From assembly GCA_946478755.1 (NCBI GenBank), contig CAMLDJ010000033.1, positions 1-31,814 of the forward strand: 31,814 nt of DNA, read 5' to 3'. The notes below the pieces were generated by a model. It was given only the letters and a program-made list of their open reading frames with translations. It was not told the origin of the DNA and did not search any database. This stretch comes from an uncultured Pedobacter sp. (GTDB lineage: Bacteria; Bacteroidota; Bacteroidia; Sphingobacteriales; Sphingobacteriaceae). The translations under genes and the position numbers were made by a program. Shown here piece after piece: positions 17,271 through 25,500 of the stretch; the stretch's first letter is position 1; each line of letters begins with the position of its first letter.

Positions 17271-17579
17271 TTATTTCGGATCGCCTTCAGGAGGGAAAAT
17301 GTACTCGAAATGTGCACTTTCCGTTATTGGATTAACTTCACTATCAGAATAGAATCCCGACATATCAGGTGTTGCTCCAGATTTCAATGTACCTTTGCAT
17401 ACTGATCCAGTAGAAAAGCAATCCCATGTAAGTCCTTGTTCTTCATCGAGGACAATTACCCATTCATCTGTACCTAATTTGCCCACTCTTTCTCCTTCAA
17501 TTTTATTATTAGTTGTAGTAAATGCGCTTGCACAGATCGCGGCAATAGCTGCTGCTATGCCAAGAATTACTTTTTTCAT
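17271..17579 (-). CDS. Secreted CX6C protein, copy 2 (DUF6520-like)
   Basis: 102 residues. Signal peptide MKKVILGIAAAIAAICASAF, then TTTNNK, a conserved GE-VGKL stretch, and the core 'EEQGLTWDCFSTGSVC' (C54, C61) followed by KGTLK and 'ATPDMSGFYSDSEVNPI'. The C-terminus is longer than in the other copies (IFPPEGDPK). The junction with copy 3 nearly repeats the copy 3/copy 4 junction, which points to tandem duplication. The two cysteines could form a small disulfide loop outside the cytoplasm; this is inference. Confidence 0.85.
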   Translation of the reverse strand: MKKVILGIAAAIAAICASAFTTTNNKIEGERVGKLGTDEWVIVLDEEQGLTWDCFSTGSVCKGTLKSGATPDMSGFYSDSEVNPITESAHFEYIFPPEGDPK

Positions 17580-17586
17580 AAGAACG

Positions 17587-17877
17587 TTATTTAGTAATTA
17601 ACTCGAAATGTTTATGCTCAAATATTGGATTAACTTCATTATCAGCGTAATATCCCGACATATCAGGTGTTGCACCTGCTTTCAAAGTGCCTATACATTC
17701 TGTTCCAGTGTCAAAACAATCCCATGTAATTCCTTGCTCCATGGGATCTACAAGCATCCATAGATCTGTATCTAATTTGCCTACTAGTTCTCCTTCATTT
17801 TTATAATTAATGGTAGTAAATGCGCTTGCACAGAGCGCAGCGATAGCTACTGCGATGCCAAAAAATGCTTTCTTCAT
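17587..17877 (-). CDS. Secreted CX6C protein, copy 3 (DUF6520-like)
   Basis: 96 residues. Signal peptide MKKAFFGIAVAIAALCASAF followed by the shared core 'MEQGITWDCFDTGTEC' (C54, C61), IGTLK, 'GATPDMSGYYADNEVNPI' and the terminal HFELITK. It shares the 'PMEQG' variant with copy 1 (HMEQG), whereas copies 2 and 4 have EEQG. The gap to copy 2 is seven bases, so the two are presumably co-transcribed. Confidence 0.85.
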   Translation of the reverse strand: MKKAFFGIAVAIAALCASAFTTINYKNEGELVGKLDTDLWMLVDPMEQGITWDCFDTGTECIGTLKAGATPDMSGYYADNEVNPIFEHKHFELITK

Positions 17878-17884
17878 CAGACCG

Positions 17885-18175
17885 CTATTTAGTAATTAAT
17901 TCAAAATGAAAATTTCCTTCTATTGGATTAACTTCACTATCGGAATAATATCCCGACATATCAGGTGTCGCACCTGGTTTCAGGGTACCTATACATGCAC
18001 TTCCACCAACAAAACAATCCCATGTATCTCCTTGTTCTTCAGGGAGGACAATCAGCCATTGATTTGTACTTAATTTGCCTACTACTTCTCCTTCGAATTT
18101 GTTATTGGTTGTAGTAAATGCGCTTGCGCTTATCGCGGCGATAGTGACTGCTATGCCAAAAGTTACTTTTTTCAT
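17885..18175 (-). CDS. Secreted CX6C protein, copy 4, first gene of the array (DUF6520-like)
   Basis: 96 residues. Signal peptide MKKVTFGIAVTIAAISASAF, spacer, core 'EEQGDTWDCFVGGSAC' (C54, C61), IGTLK, 'GATPDMSGYYSDSEVNPI' and HFELITK. It is the promoter-proximal gene; a -7 box match (18220-18227) stands 45 bases upstream, and a nested inverted repeat lies just beyond that. Signal peptide, core and C-terminus are kept in all four copies, so selection on the secreted product is likely. Confidence 0.85.
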   Translation of the reverse strand: MKKVTFGIAVTIAAISASAFTTTNNKFEGEVVGKLSTNQWLIVLPEEQGDTWDCFVGGSACIGTLKPGATPDMSGYYSDSEVNPIEGNFHFELITK

Positions 18176-18219
18176 AAGACCGTTAGTTAAGTTTTTGTTT
18201 GTTATTGCTAAATGTTAAA

Positions 18220-18227
18220 CAAATTTA
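18220..18227 (-). promoter_or_regulatory. Candidate -7 box for the peptide array
   Basis: The minus strand reads TAAATTTG, a full match to TAnnTTTG, 45 bases before the start codon of copy 4. No TTTG stands at the -33 position; the outer left arm of the inverted repeat (18231-18242) lies there instead. That would suit a promoter needing an activator or blocked by a bound repressor. Confidence 0.45.
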
Positions 18228-18230
18228 AAC

Positions 18231-18311
18231 GATCTGCGCATAGGTGATGTCCCTTTTGGAACATAATGATTTCCCAAAAGGGACAAATATGTTTCCAGTT
18301 ATACGCAGATT
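18231..18311. repeat. Nested inverted repeat upstream of the peptide array
   Basis: The outer arms are GATCTGCGCATA (18231-18242) and TATACGCAGATT (18300-18311), pairing with one internal mismatch. The inner arms are GTCCCTTTTGG (18249-18259) and CCAAAAGGGAC (18274-18284), an exact 11-bp match. The whole 81-base structure sits immediately upstream of the -7 box of the peptide genes. It could be an operator, or the remnant of a small mobile element. Confidence 0.75.
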
Positions 18312-18434
18312 AGAGTGTACCTTCAAAAGATAATGACTAGTTATTTTCCTAAACATTGCGTATTCTGGAACAAGGGACATGCTTGGGAAGAATGTGATGG
18401 TTTGTGAATACGTAGAATTAACGTATTCTTGTAA

Positions 18435-18920
18435 ATGTTTGGAGTTATAATACCATTAATGTTTGTTGGAGTAGTCGCTTTGATCATTTACACAAATAAT
18501 CAAAGTCGGGAAAGCAATACGCTAATATTATTGATACGCTCGGTGAAAGGATAATTTTAAAGTTAGATCAAGTAAAGTGCGAGACATTTTCTTCCGGGGC
18601 AAAAAAATGGGGGGTATTACTTTTCTCAGTGTGACCTCTATATTACTGAAGATGCGCTGGTTATTTTGGGGTATAACAGGTTTATATCATTTAAACAGCT
18701 TTCTGTTCCCTTGGTGTTAACAACCGACCCGTCGTTTCACTTTGTGAAATTTCCCTACGCCAGATTTATAAAACCTAAGAAAATCAACCTTAACTCTTTT
18801 AACGGAGATATATACATAGAATTTGAAAACCCTGGGTTCATTAAGACAAATGTTGAAATAAGATTATCGGGTATTTCTGACCAGGTGAAAAGCAAACTGG
18901 AATTTTTGAATAAGATTTAG
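18435..18920 (+). pseudogene. Frameshifted small membrane-anchored protein gene
   Basis: Three frame segments join into one sensible protein of about 160 residues. From ATG 18435 the first reads MFGVIIPLMFVGVVALIIYT, a membrane segment, then NNQSRESN. Near 18525 the sense shifts to another frame (IDTLGERIILKLDQVKCETF...). At the homopolymer run around 18601-18614 (seven As, then TGGGGGG) it returns to the first frame (YYFSQCDLYITEDALVILGY...), which is then open to the stop at 18920. The two shifts cancel. The 84-residue open frame from 18666 is the tail of this gene, not a separate one. The fold after the membrane segment looks beta-rich, perhaps PH-like; no family is assigned. Confidence 0.6.
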
Positions 18921-19140
18921 CTTTTTAAAATCAGTAGATACCACTCTTCCATCCTTGCATAACTTTTAAGGAACAACTGGGAAAGGCATATGAATTGGTT
19001 TAACAAATCTATCTATCTTTGTTAACCGCCAATTTCCAAATCCCTAGTCACTATCTGGACAACTTCCAGTCTCAGTCTTAGAGTCAGTAAGGTACGACTT
19101 AGTTACCAAAGGCCTTTCAAAGGAGTATCCTAGGAATGTG
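18921..19140. other. Intergenic region, no gene seen
   Basis: Between the pseudogene and the 19141 inverted repeat no open frame or RNA gene is recognisable. The part around 19050-19110 contains several short imperfect repeats (AGTC/GACT), of unclear meaning. Confidence 0.4.
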
Positions 19141-19172
19141 ACAGGACTCGCGTAGGACCAAAGGAGTCCTGT
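19141..19172. repeat. Exact 9-bp inverted repeat
   Basis: ACAGGACTC (19141-19149) and GAGTCCTGT (19164-19172) are perfect inverted repeats with a 14-base spacer. The right arm runs into the possible GTG start of the next ORF. There is no T-run, so it is not an intrinsic terminator; an operator or RNA hairpin is possible. Confidence 0.6.
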
Positions 19173-19410
19173 GATATACGGAGAATATGCTGATCTTATC
19201 CGGGTGATTTATACGGCGATATACACCCGATGTGCACTGAGTTCAATCGAGGAACCTATACCGTTTTACTTACTGAAAAGCTGGCAGGACCTGTACGTAA
19301 TGGGCATGTTTTTCCGGTATAAAAATTGCATCTCGGTGTTTAAGTCCCCCTTTAATGAGCATTTAAACGGTCTTAAGGAGCAAATGGAAAACGTTTATGA
19401 GTTAGTATAA
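19171..19410 (+). CDS. Doubtful small ORF, 79 residues
   Basis: Starts at GTG and encodes a protein rich in aromatic residues (MIYGEYADLIRVIYTAIYTR, later SWQDLYVMGMFFRYKN). No signal peptide or clear membrane segment is present, and no family is recognised. The start overlaps an inverted repeat, with AGGAG about 6-7 bases before it, which supports translation. It could equally be the tail of a degraded longer gene, as the region just left of it is also decayed. It converges on the XRE regulator with a 13-base gap. Confidence 0.35.
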   Translation: MIYGEYADLIRVIYTAIYTRCALSSIEEPIPFYLLKSWQDLYVMGMFFRYKNCISVFKSPFNEHLNGLKEQMENVYELV

Positions 19411-19423
19411 GGTCTGGTTATCC

Positions 19424-19660
19424 TTATTCTTCTAACAGTTGAAGTGCTTTAATTTTCAGTACTTCGGCAATATCAAAAACAATTGAAATATTAGGATTGA
19501 CAACAGATCTCTCCATTCTGGAAATTTGACTATAATCAACATCAAGTTCATTTGCCAACTGCTGAATAGTCATATTTCTTTCAAGTCTGTACTTACGTAT
19601 ATTTTTAGCTAAGATCCTTATCGCTTCCTCATTTCTTCTATGTTTTTGCTCTTTTGCCAT
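19424..19660 (-). CDS. XRE-family helix-turn-helix regulator
   Basis: 78 residues, essentially one HTH_3 domain. After a basic N-terminus (MAKEQKHRRNEEAIR) come 'LAKNIRKYRLERNMTIQQLA' and the recognition region 'DVDYSQISRMERSVVNPNIS', ending in 'IAEVLKIKALQLLEE'. These are the standard five helices of XRE/Cro-type DNA-binding domains; no sensor domain is attached. It sits between the peptide array and module 2. The inverted repeats at 18231-18311 and 19141-19172 are candidate sites for it, but this is only proximity. Confidence 0.88.
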   Translation of the reverse strand: MAKEQKHRRNEEAIRILAKNIRKYRLERNMTIQQLANELDVDYSQISRMERSVVNPNISIVFDIAEVLKIKALQLLEE

Positions 19661-20324
19661 ACTATCACAAGAAAAGGAATTAATACATTTTGATATAGGG
19701 ATTAAAAACCTTATTATTGTGTTTAGAAAACTGACCTTATCAGTTATATGAACAAAACAATCAAATGACCTCTAAAGGATGTTTTTAGCACTTTGTCTTA
19801 TTGTCTTGCTTCTAATAGATGCTGTAAAAAAGCCAAGTCAAAATTGTCACTTTTAGACAAAAAATGCTGACTTCCAGGCCTTTTGAAATTTTGAGTCTGA
19901 CAAAAAATATCGCCTGATTCACTCAAAAACGTCGTTCTAAAAAAAAATATATATTTTCTCAAAATTTGATATTTATGAACGAAATTTTAGTTAAATTTAT
20001 ACATAATAGACAAAAAATAAGCTACAAATGGGGATGATAGCTACATACGAATCATTGTCTAACGCTCGTTTCAATATTGCCTTGAAGGTAGATCCATGTG
20101 TGAATTTACCCGAGCGTAGCATGCGCAGAGTTATCCTCTATCTAAGCCCTTCTCTGGCTAACCATTTGTTTTTCCAGAAGAATATTATGGTTCAACATCA
20201 AAAAACTTTCGGTATAAGTTCAGGCTAGATTAATACAATCGTTCCCGAGCGAAGCGAACAGTTCCCAAAATCATCCCAAATACGTATAAGTATATCAATA
20301 TTGGGGAAATTAAAAAACAAGAAG
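19661..20324. other. Intergenic leader upstream of the module-2 sigma gene
   Basis: No gene is called here. The right half resembles the leader of sigma gene 1: a shared promoter-like block (19965-19999), a GGGATGAT block (about 20031), and an ATAAGTTCAGG block followed by GATT (about 20214-20230). The left half (19661-19950) is AT-rich with no recognised feature. Confidence 0.5.
19965..19999 (+). promoter_or_regulatory. Candidate vegetative promoter of sigma gene 2 (TTTG-N23-TAAATTTA)
   Basis: TTTG (19965-19968) and TAAATTTA (19992-19999) with a 23-base spacer match the pair upstream of sigma gene 1 exactly in sequence and spacing. The surrounding sequence is also conserved. The predicted leader before the sigma start is about 320 bases. 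Confidence 0.5.
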
Positions 20325-20909
20325 ATGAGTCACTATAATAATTTTTCGGATGCAGAGTTGGTCGGCCTTTTAGCAGAGGGGGACAACGCTGCTTTTATTG
20401 AGGTCTTCGACCGCTATTACGTTTTACTATTTTCCTTTGCATGCAGGCGGTTAGATGATAAAGAAATTGCAAAGGACCTGATCCACGATGCATTTGCCGA
20501 TATCTGGGAAAAGCGAGAAACGGTCAATATTCCGGGAGAACTGGCAGCCTTTCTTTTTACTGTAGTTAAAAACCGAATCCTGGATCACTACAAGCATAAC
20601 AAAGTCTCTCAGAAATATATTGATCATTTTCAACATTATATTGATAATCATCAGGACAGCACAGATCATTTAGTTCGCCACAATGACCTGTTGGCATTGA
20701 TTGAAAAGGAGATTGCAGCATTGCCCGAAAAAATGCGGATCGTATTTGAGTTGAGCCGAAATGAAACCATGAACCGCAAGGAAATATCAGAGCATTTAGG
20801 CCTTCCTGAGAATACCGTTAAAACCAATATGCATCGCGCATTGAAAATCCTTCGTAGGAAATTAGGCTATTGCTCCTTTGTTGTTGTATGTTTTTACTTG
20901 TTCAACTAA
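20325..20909 (+). CDS. ECF-type RNA polymerase sigma factor (module 2)
   Basis: 194 residues from ATG 20325 (MSHYNNFSDAELVGLLAEGD), chosen because it aligns with the start of the module-1 sigma factor; the frame is open eight codons further upstream. Region 2 contains 'FIEVFDRYYVLLFSFACRRL' and 'KDLIHDAFADIWEK', and region 4 ends 'MNRKEISEHLGLPENTVKTN' plus 'HRALKILRRKL'. The C-terminal helix-turn-helix is the same as in module 1. The last residues (GYCSFVVVCFYLFN) extend past the partner's end and are hydrophobic, which looks like read-through into former non-coding sequence. Confidence 0.94.
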   Translation: MSHYNNFSDAELVGLLAEGDNAAFIEVFDRYYVLLFSFACRRLDDKEIAKDLIHDAFADIWEKRETVNIPGELAAFLFTVVKNRILDHYKHNKVSQKYIDHFQHYIDNHQDSTDHLVRHNDLLALIEKEIAALPEKMRIVFELSRNETMNRKEISEHLGLPENTVKTNMHRALKILRRKLGYCSFVVVCFYLFN

Positions 20910-20969
20910 GTGATATCTAGTTCTTTAATGCTTACTAAACATAAAATTAACATTATTTTAACTTTTTTT

Positions 20970-20997
20970 GAACCCTGTTGCTGAACGTTGTCGTCAT
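20970..20997 (+). promoter_or_regulatory. Candidate ECF-sigma promoter of fecR 2 (GAACC-N17-CGTCAT)
   Basis: GAACC (20970-20974) and CGTCAT (20992-20997) are 17 bases apart, as at fecR 1. Both are preceded by a run of Ts. The motif lies inside the upstream extension of the fecR 2 frame, so a start codon downstream of it (21016) is favoured. Confidence 0.55.
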
Positions 20998-21015
20998 ATA
21001 TCAAATGAACAAAAA

Positions 21016-22155
21016 ATGTTGCAAGTCGGGGGACATAAATTGCTAAATAAATACCAGGTTGGTGAATGTACACCAGAAGAAAAAGCCATAGTAGAGGATT
21101 ATATCATTTGGACCGGGATAACACCTCAGGACCTGTTGTCCATGGAGCCGGACCTTAATGAGCTCCGATCAGATACCGTAGGGCCGCACCTAAACTATAT
21201 AAAATCAAGAAAGACTATCCGGTTTGTCAGAATTGCTGCAGTAGCTGCTTCCATTGCAATTTTACTGGGTGTTGGCGCCTTAATCTTTAGTCCGGACAAG
21301 AACAATCAGCCGGAATCCTATGCAAATGACTCGAATGATGTTGATCCTGGTTCAGATAAAGCCATCCTTACCCTTGCTAACGGAACAAAGATCAATTTAA
21401 GTGATGCCCGAAGTGGCTCCTTGCTTAGCCGGTCAGGCATTGAGATCATAAAAGCTGACGATGGCACTCTGGTCTATAAAGTAGCCGGGTCAAAATCCAA
21501 CACTTCCGAATACAATACCATTACTACACCTAAAGGTGGCCAGTATAAAATTGTACTGCCAGATGGTACAAGGGTATGGCTCAACGCCGCCTCCAGTTTG
21601 ACCTATCGAACTTCCTTAAACAATGGTAGGGGTGAACGTAAAGTTAATCTTGAAGGAGAAGGTTATTTTGAAGTAAGTAAAAATAAACATATGCCATTTA
21701 TTGTAAAAACCGACAAACAGGAAGTCATCGTTTTGGGTACACATTTTAACATCAATAGTTATGCAGATGAGCCTGATACCAAAACAACATTGTTGGAAGG
21801 CGCTGTAAGCATTTCAGCTCCACATGGAAAGAAAGGCGGGACGATCCTCAAGCCAGGCGATCAAGCGGTAAATAACGGTGCTGATATTAAGATTAAAAAG
21901 ATCGACACCAGTCTGGTCGTAGCCTGGAAAAACAATGAATTCGTGTTCAGAAATGAAAGTCTGGAGAGTATCATGCGAAAAGTAGAACGCTGGTATGATG
22001 TCGAGATCGTGTATGAAAATAATGAAGTAGGCAAGGAAACGTTCGGGGGAACTATATCCCGATACGATAAAATATCCAAGGTACTGTCGGCACTGGAAGG
22101 TACCGGCGACGTTAAGTTTAAAATAAAGGGTCGGAAGATCCTGATCATGAAATAG
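21016..22155 (+). CDS. FecR-family anti-sigma factor (module 2)
   Basis: 379 residues from ATG 21016. The frame extends upstream to a TTG at 20968, but that extension contains the promoter motif and has no counterpart in module 1, where the equivalent protein starts at KTLLEKY (here HKLLNKY). The layout is the same: cytoplasmic N-terminus with ECTPEE, a membrane segment (VRIAAVAASIAILLGVGALI), the periplasmic FecR domain ('NTITTPKGGQYKIVLPDGTR', 'GEGYFEV', 'VLGTHFNINSY', 'TTLLEGAVSIS') and a DUF4974 C-terminus. It would bind the module-2 sigma factor and receive the signal from the STN domain of SusC 2. Confidence 0.94.
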   Translation: MLQVGGHKLLNKYQVGECTPEEKAIVEDYIIWTGITPQDLLSMEPDLNELRSDTVGPHLNYIKSRKTIRFVRIAAVAASIAILLGVGALIFSPDKNNQPESYANDSNDVDPGSDKAILTLANGTKINLSDARSGSLLSRSGIEIIKADDGTLVYKVAGSKSNTSEYNTITTPKGGQYKIVLPDGTRVWLNAASSLTYRTSLNNGRGERKVNLEGEGYFEVSKNKHMPFIVKTDKQEVIVLGTHFNINSYADEPDTKTTLLEGAVSISAPHGKKGGTILKPGDQAVNNGADIKIKKIDTSLVVAWKNNEFVFRNESLESIMRKVERWYDVEIVYENNEVGKETFGGTISRYDKISKVLSALEGTGDVKFKIKGRKILIMK

Positions 22156-22373
22156 GAAGCAATTCTTTTTTGCTGGGTTCTTAGGGAGGACTGGCCACAA
22201 TTAGTTAAAATTCTAACGCTCTTTATCTGAGGTGTGTTTCCCCGGAGGGGGAGACGAATGGAAAAAAACGAAACATAAAAAAACAAAAAATATCAACGTA
22301 ACCACAACCAACTAATATGAATAGATCTCTACGAACGAGGAGCTAGAGCCAGGCTTAAGCTGCTTAGCAGAAC

Positions 22374-22415
22374 AGCAAAAAAAGAAAGCCAGAAGTGATT
22401 GCAACACAACTGGCT
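22374..22415 (-). terminator. Minus-strand intrinsic terminator upstream of susC 2
   Basis: A stem AGCCAG (22387-22392) with CTGGCT (22410-22415) is extended inside by GTG/CAC after a 2x2 mismatch. On the minus strand it is followed by TTTCTTTTTTT (complement of 22377-22387). On the plus strand the hairpin is followed by CATATC, so it serves leftward transcription only. It occupies the same position relative to susC as the terminator at 10371-10403, though the stem sequence differs. Confidence 0.65.
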
Positions 22416-22456
22416 CATATCTGCCAAAAGATAATCGGTCAACTATCAACTAAACA
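22374..22456 (-). ncRNA. Predicted ~80-nt antisense RNA in the susC 2 leader
   Basis: Bounded by the promoter-like motif at 22463-22494 and the terminator at 22374-22415, giving about the same length as the module-1 prediction. The bodies of the two predicted RNAs differ in sequence while promoter block and terminator position are kept. This would let each RNA act on its own susC transcript. It is a prediction from signals only. Confidence 0.45.
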
Positions 22457-22544
22457 GACAAACAAACTTAGACAATATTGCTGACTAAAGCAATATTAAC
22501 GGTACCTCATTTTACCGCTAAGACTTTGTCGCAAATCAAATGAA
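22454..22544 (+). promoter_or_regulatory. Conserved susC leader block (module 2)
   Basis: The counterpart of 10447-10532. The blocks ACAGACAAACAAACTTAGAC, AATATTG-(10)-CAATATTAACGGT, CCTCATTT, CCGCT and TTTGTC-CAAA are shared in the same order and close to the same spacing. The remaining fecR-susC gap (22156-22453) is not similar to module 1 and includes a short CCCC-GGA-GGGG hairpin near 22240. Confidence 0.7.
22463..22494 (-). promoter_or_regulatory. Candidate minus-strand promoter (ATTG-N20-TAAGTTTG) in the susC 2 leader
   Basis: TAAGTTTG (complement of 22463-22470) and ATTG (complement of 22491-22494) are 20 bases apart, identical to the motif at 10456-10487. The 20 bases between the boxes include the loop that differs between modules, yet the length is the same. 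Confidence 0.5.
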
Positions 22545-25500
22545 ATGAAGAATTATATCAATAAACAGGATGTACTTAAATGGTATATCTATAAAATTCT
22601 GCTCATCATGCGCCTAACCACCGTCATTCTTATGATCAGCATGTTACAAGTAAGCGCCGCTACGGTGGCGCAGGAGTTCAACTACGTCAAAAAGGGAGCT
22701 TCACTGATCGAGATCTTTAAAGAGATCAAGAAACAAACCGGCTATAATATCATCTGGAATGAAAAGAAGATCGATGTTACAACCACGATAGATGCAGATT
22801 TTAAGAAAGCAACAATTCAGCATGTTTTGGATAAGTGTCTAAGTAACCTTTCTTTATCATATTCTATAAACGATAAGATGGTAATGATAAAGGAGAAGGA
22901 GCCTTCGTTTCGTGATAAAGTGGTTAGCTTTTTTACTGCAATTGACGTACGCGGCCGTGTGGTTGATGAAAATAATGTACCATTGGTGGGAGCAGTTGTA
23001 AAAATTAAAGGCGGTTCTATTTCTACTCCGACTAATTCAAATGGCGAGTTTTTATTAGGGAACGTTGATGAAAATGCTACGCTTGTTATCTCTTATTTAG
23101 GTTATGAGAAACAGGAAGTAAAAGTATCTAAAAACGTAGGAACCGTTAAATTAATGCCGCGCACTGGCAAATTAGAAGAAGTAGAAATCAATGCTGGATA
23201 TTACACTGTTACAGATAGGGAAAGGACCGGGGCGATTTCAAGAGTTGATGCAGAAGATATTGGCAAACAGCCAATCAATAATCCGTTGATGGCTCTGGTA
23301 GGACGAGTCGCCGGATTGCAGGTAACTCAGACTACTGGTGTTCCAGGTGGCCAGTTTAATGTAAGAATACGAGGACAAAATAGTATTGCTAGTGGCAATA
23401 ACCCACTTTATATTGTTGATGGTGTAAATTATCCATCTGCTGGAATTGCGGGATCGAGTACAAATTTTGCAACTGGTACCGGCGGAAGTGTAAGTCCCCT
23501 AAGCCTGATCAATCCTAACGACATCGAAAGCGTAGAGGTTTTAAAAGATGCAGATGCAACTGCAATTTATGGCTCAAGAGGCGCGAACGGCGTGATTATA
23601 ATTACAACTAAACGGGGGAGACAGGGCAATACAAAAATTGAAACAAATTTTTTATATGGTATCAGCGAGGTTGGGCATAAGCTGAATTTACTAAACACTG
23701 AGCAATATTTGCTCATGCGTAAAGAAGCAATAAAAAATGACGGATTACAAATAAGTGCTACAGATTATGACGTAAATGGTACTTGGGATCAAAAAAGATA
23801 TACAGATTGGCAAGAAAAAATTATTGGGGGTGCTGCCAAAACCACTAATGCTTCTTTGAATATCAGTGGTGGAGCGGAAAGGAGTAATTACTTAATTGCA
23901 GGAAATTATAATTCGGAAGGGACGGTATATCCCGGAGATTTTGACTTTATAAGAACAGGAGTTCGATCAACTATTAATTTAGGTCGCAGCCAAGATCGTT
24001 TTCACGCCAATTTTACTACAAATTTTAATTATATACGAAGTAATTTACCTGGTTTAGCAAATATTGTTCGCGCTATCTATATGCCGCCAAATGCCCCAGA
24101 TCTTTACAATCAATACGGTCAACTAAACTGGGCGGATAATACAGTAGTTTACAACCCTATGGCAGCTTTAGAAGTAACCAGTAAGTCAGAAACAGATAAT
24201 ATGATGGGCAATTTGGTGTTGGATTATAAGATTTTAAATAATCTAATATTGAAAACCTCATTTGGATACACTTCAATAAAACGACAAGAGTTTCAACGTG
24301 CACCGTTAACAGCCCTAAATCCAGGAACAAATCTTCTTCCGACACAACGCGTAAGTTATTTTGGGAATATTTACAATAATAGTTTAATTGCTGAGCCCCA
24401 AATAACATATACTTCAAAAATTGGAGTAGGAAAAATCGATGTGTTATTGGGTATGAGCGTTCAAGATAACACAACTAAGATTGGTGTCGTTAGAGCATCT
24501 AATTTCACCAGTGATGATCTAATGGAGAATATCGGGTCGGCTGGCACAATTGCAAATGATCAGAGCGATTTTTCACAGTATCGTTATCTGGCAGTATTCG
24601 GTAGAGTTAATTACAGTTTAAAAGACAACATTTTCGTCAACTTAACTGCAAGAAGAGATGGTTCGAGCAGGTTTGGTTCAGATAATCAGTTTGCTAACTT
24701 TGGCGCGATAGGTGCGGCTTGGGTTTTTTCTGATAACAAAGTAATAAAGGAAGCACTTCCATTTTTGAATTTTGGAAAATTGAGAGCAAGTTACGGATTA
24801 ACAGGAAACGACCAGATTGCAAACTATGGATACTTGGATTTATGGAATACCTACAATATTTACGGTGGAAGTTCGACGCTTACCCCAAGTCTTTATGCTC
24901 CTAATGCGGATTTTGCTTGGGAAACAAACAGGAAATTGGAGGCTGCAATACAACTAGGGTTCTTAAAAGAAAGAATAAATTTAGAAGTAGCTTATTATAG
25001 AAATCGCTCATCAAATCAACTGCTACTCCAAGATTTACCTTTAAGTTCAGGTAAATTATATGTTTACAGTAATGTGCCGGCAGAAATACAAAATCAAGGT
25101 TTGGAACTCAATATGGACCTCAGTATTATATCATTAGCGTCATTCAAATGGTCTGTTAATATGAACTTATCTATCCCTAAAAATAAACTCTTATTTTATC
25201 CAGAACTAGAGAAATCATTAAATGCTAATGTCTACAAGGTTGGCGCACCGTTAAATATATTAAATACTTATAATGTTACAGTTAACAAAACGACGGGATT
25301 ATATAGTTTTGAAGATAAAAACAAAAATTCAATTCAGGATGAACAAGATCGGTTTTTAACTAAATCATTGGATCAAATTTACTATGGAGGCTTACAGAAT
25401 TCATTAAGATATAAACAGTTTCATCTTGATTTTCATTTTACATTTGTAAGTCAAAACGGAAGGAAATTTAATGCGTTTACGACTCCAGGTCGGTTTCTCG

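Noticed and set aside
16952..18175. Peptide array as bacteriocin or lanthipeptide precursors
   Set aside because: The N-termini are ordinary Sec signal peptides, there is no double-glycine leader, and no modification enzyme or dedicated exporter lies nearby.
19171..19660. Toxin-antitoxin pair (79-residue ORF and XRE gene)
   Set aside because: The genes converge on opposite strands instead of forming an operon, and the ORF has no toxin motif.
21814..22286. Two minus-strand frames (128 and 141 residues) at the fecR 2 end
   Set aside because: Both mirror the FecR DUF4974 coding sequence and show no domain of their own.
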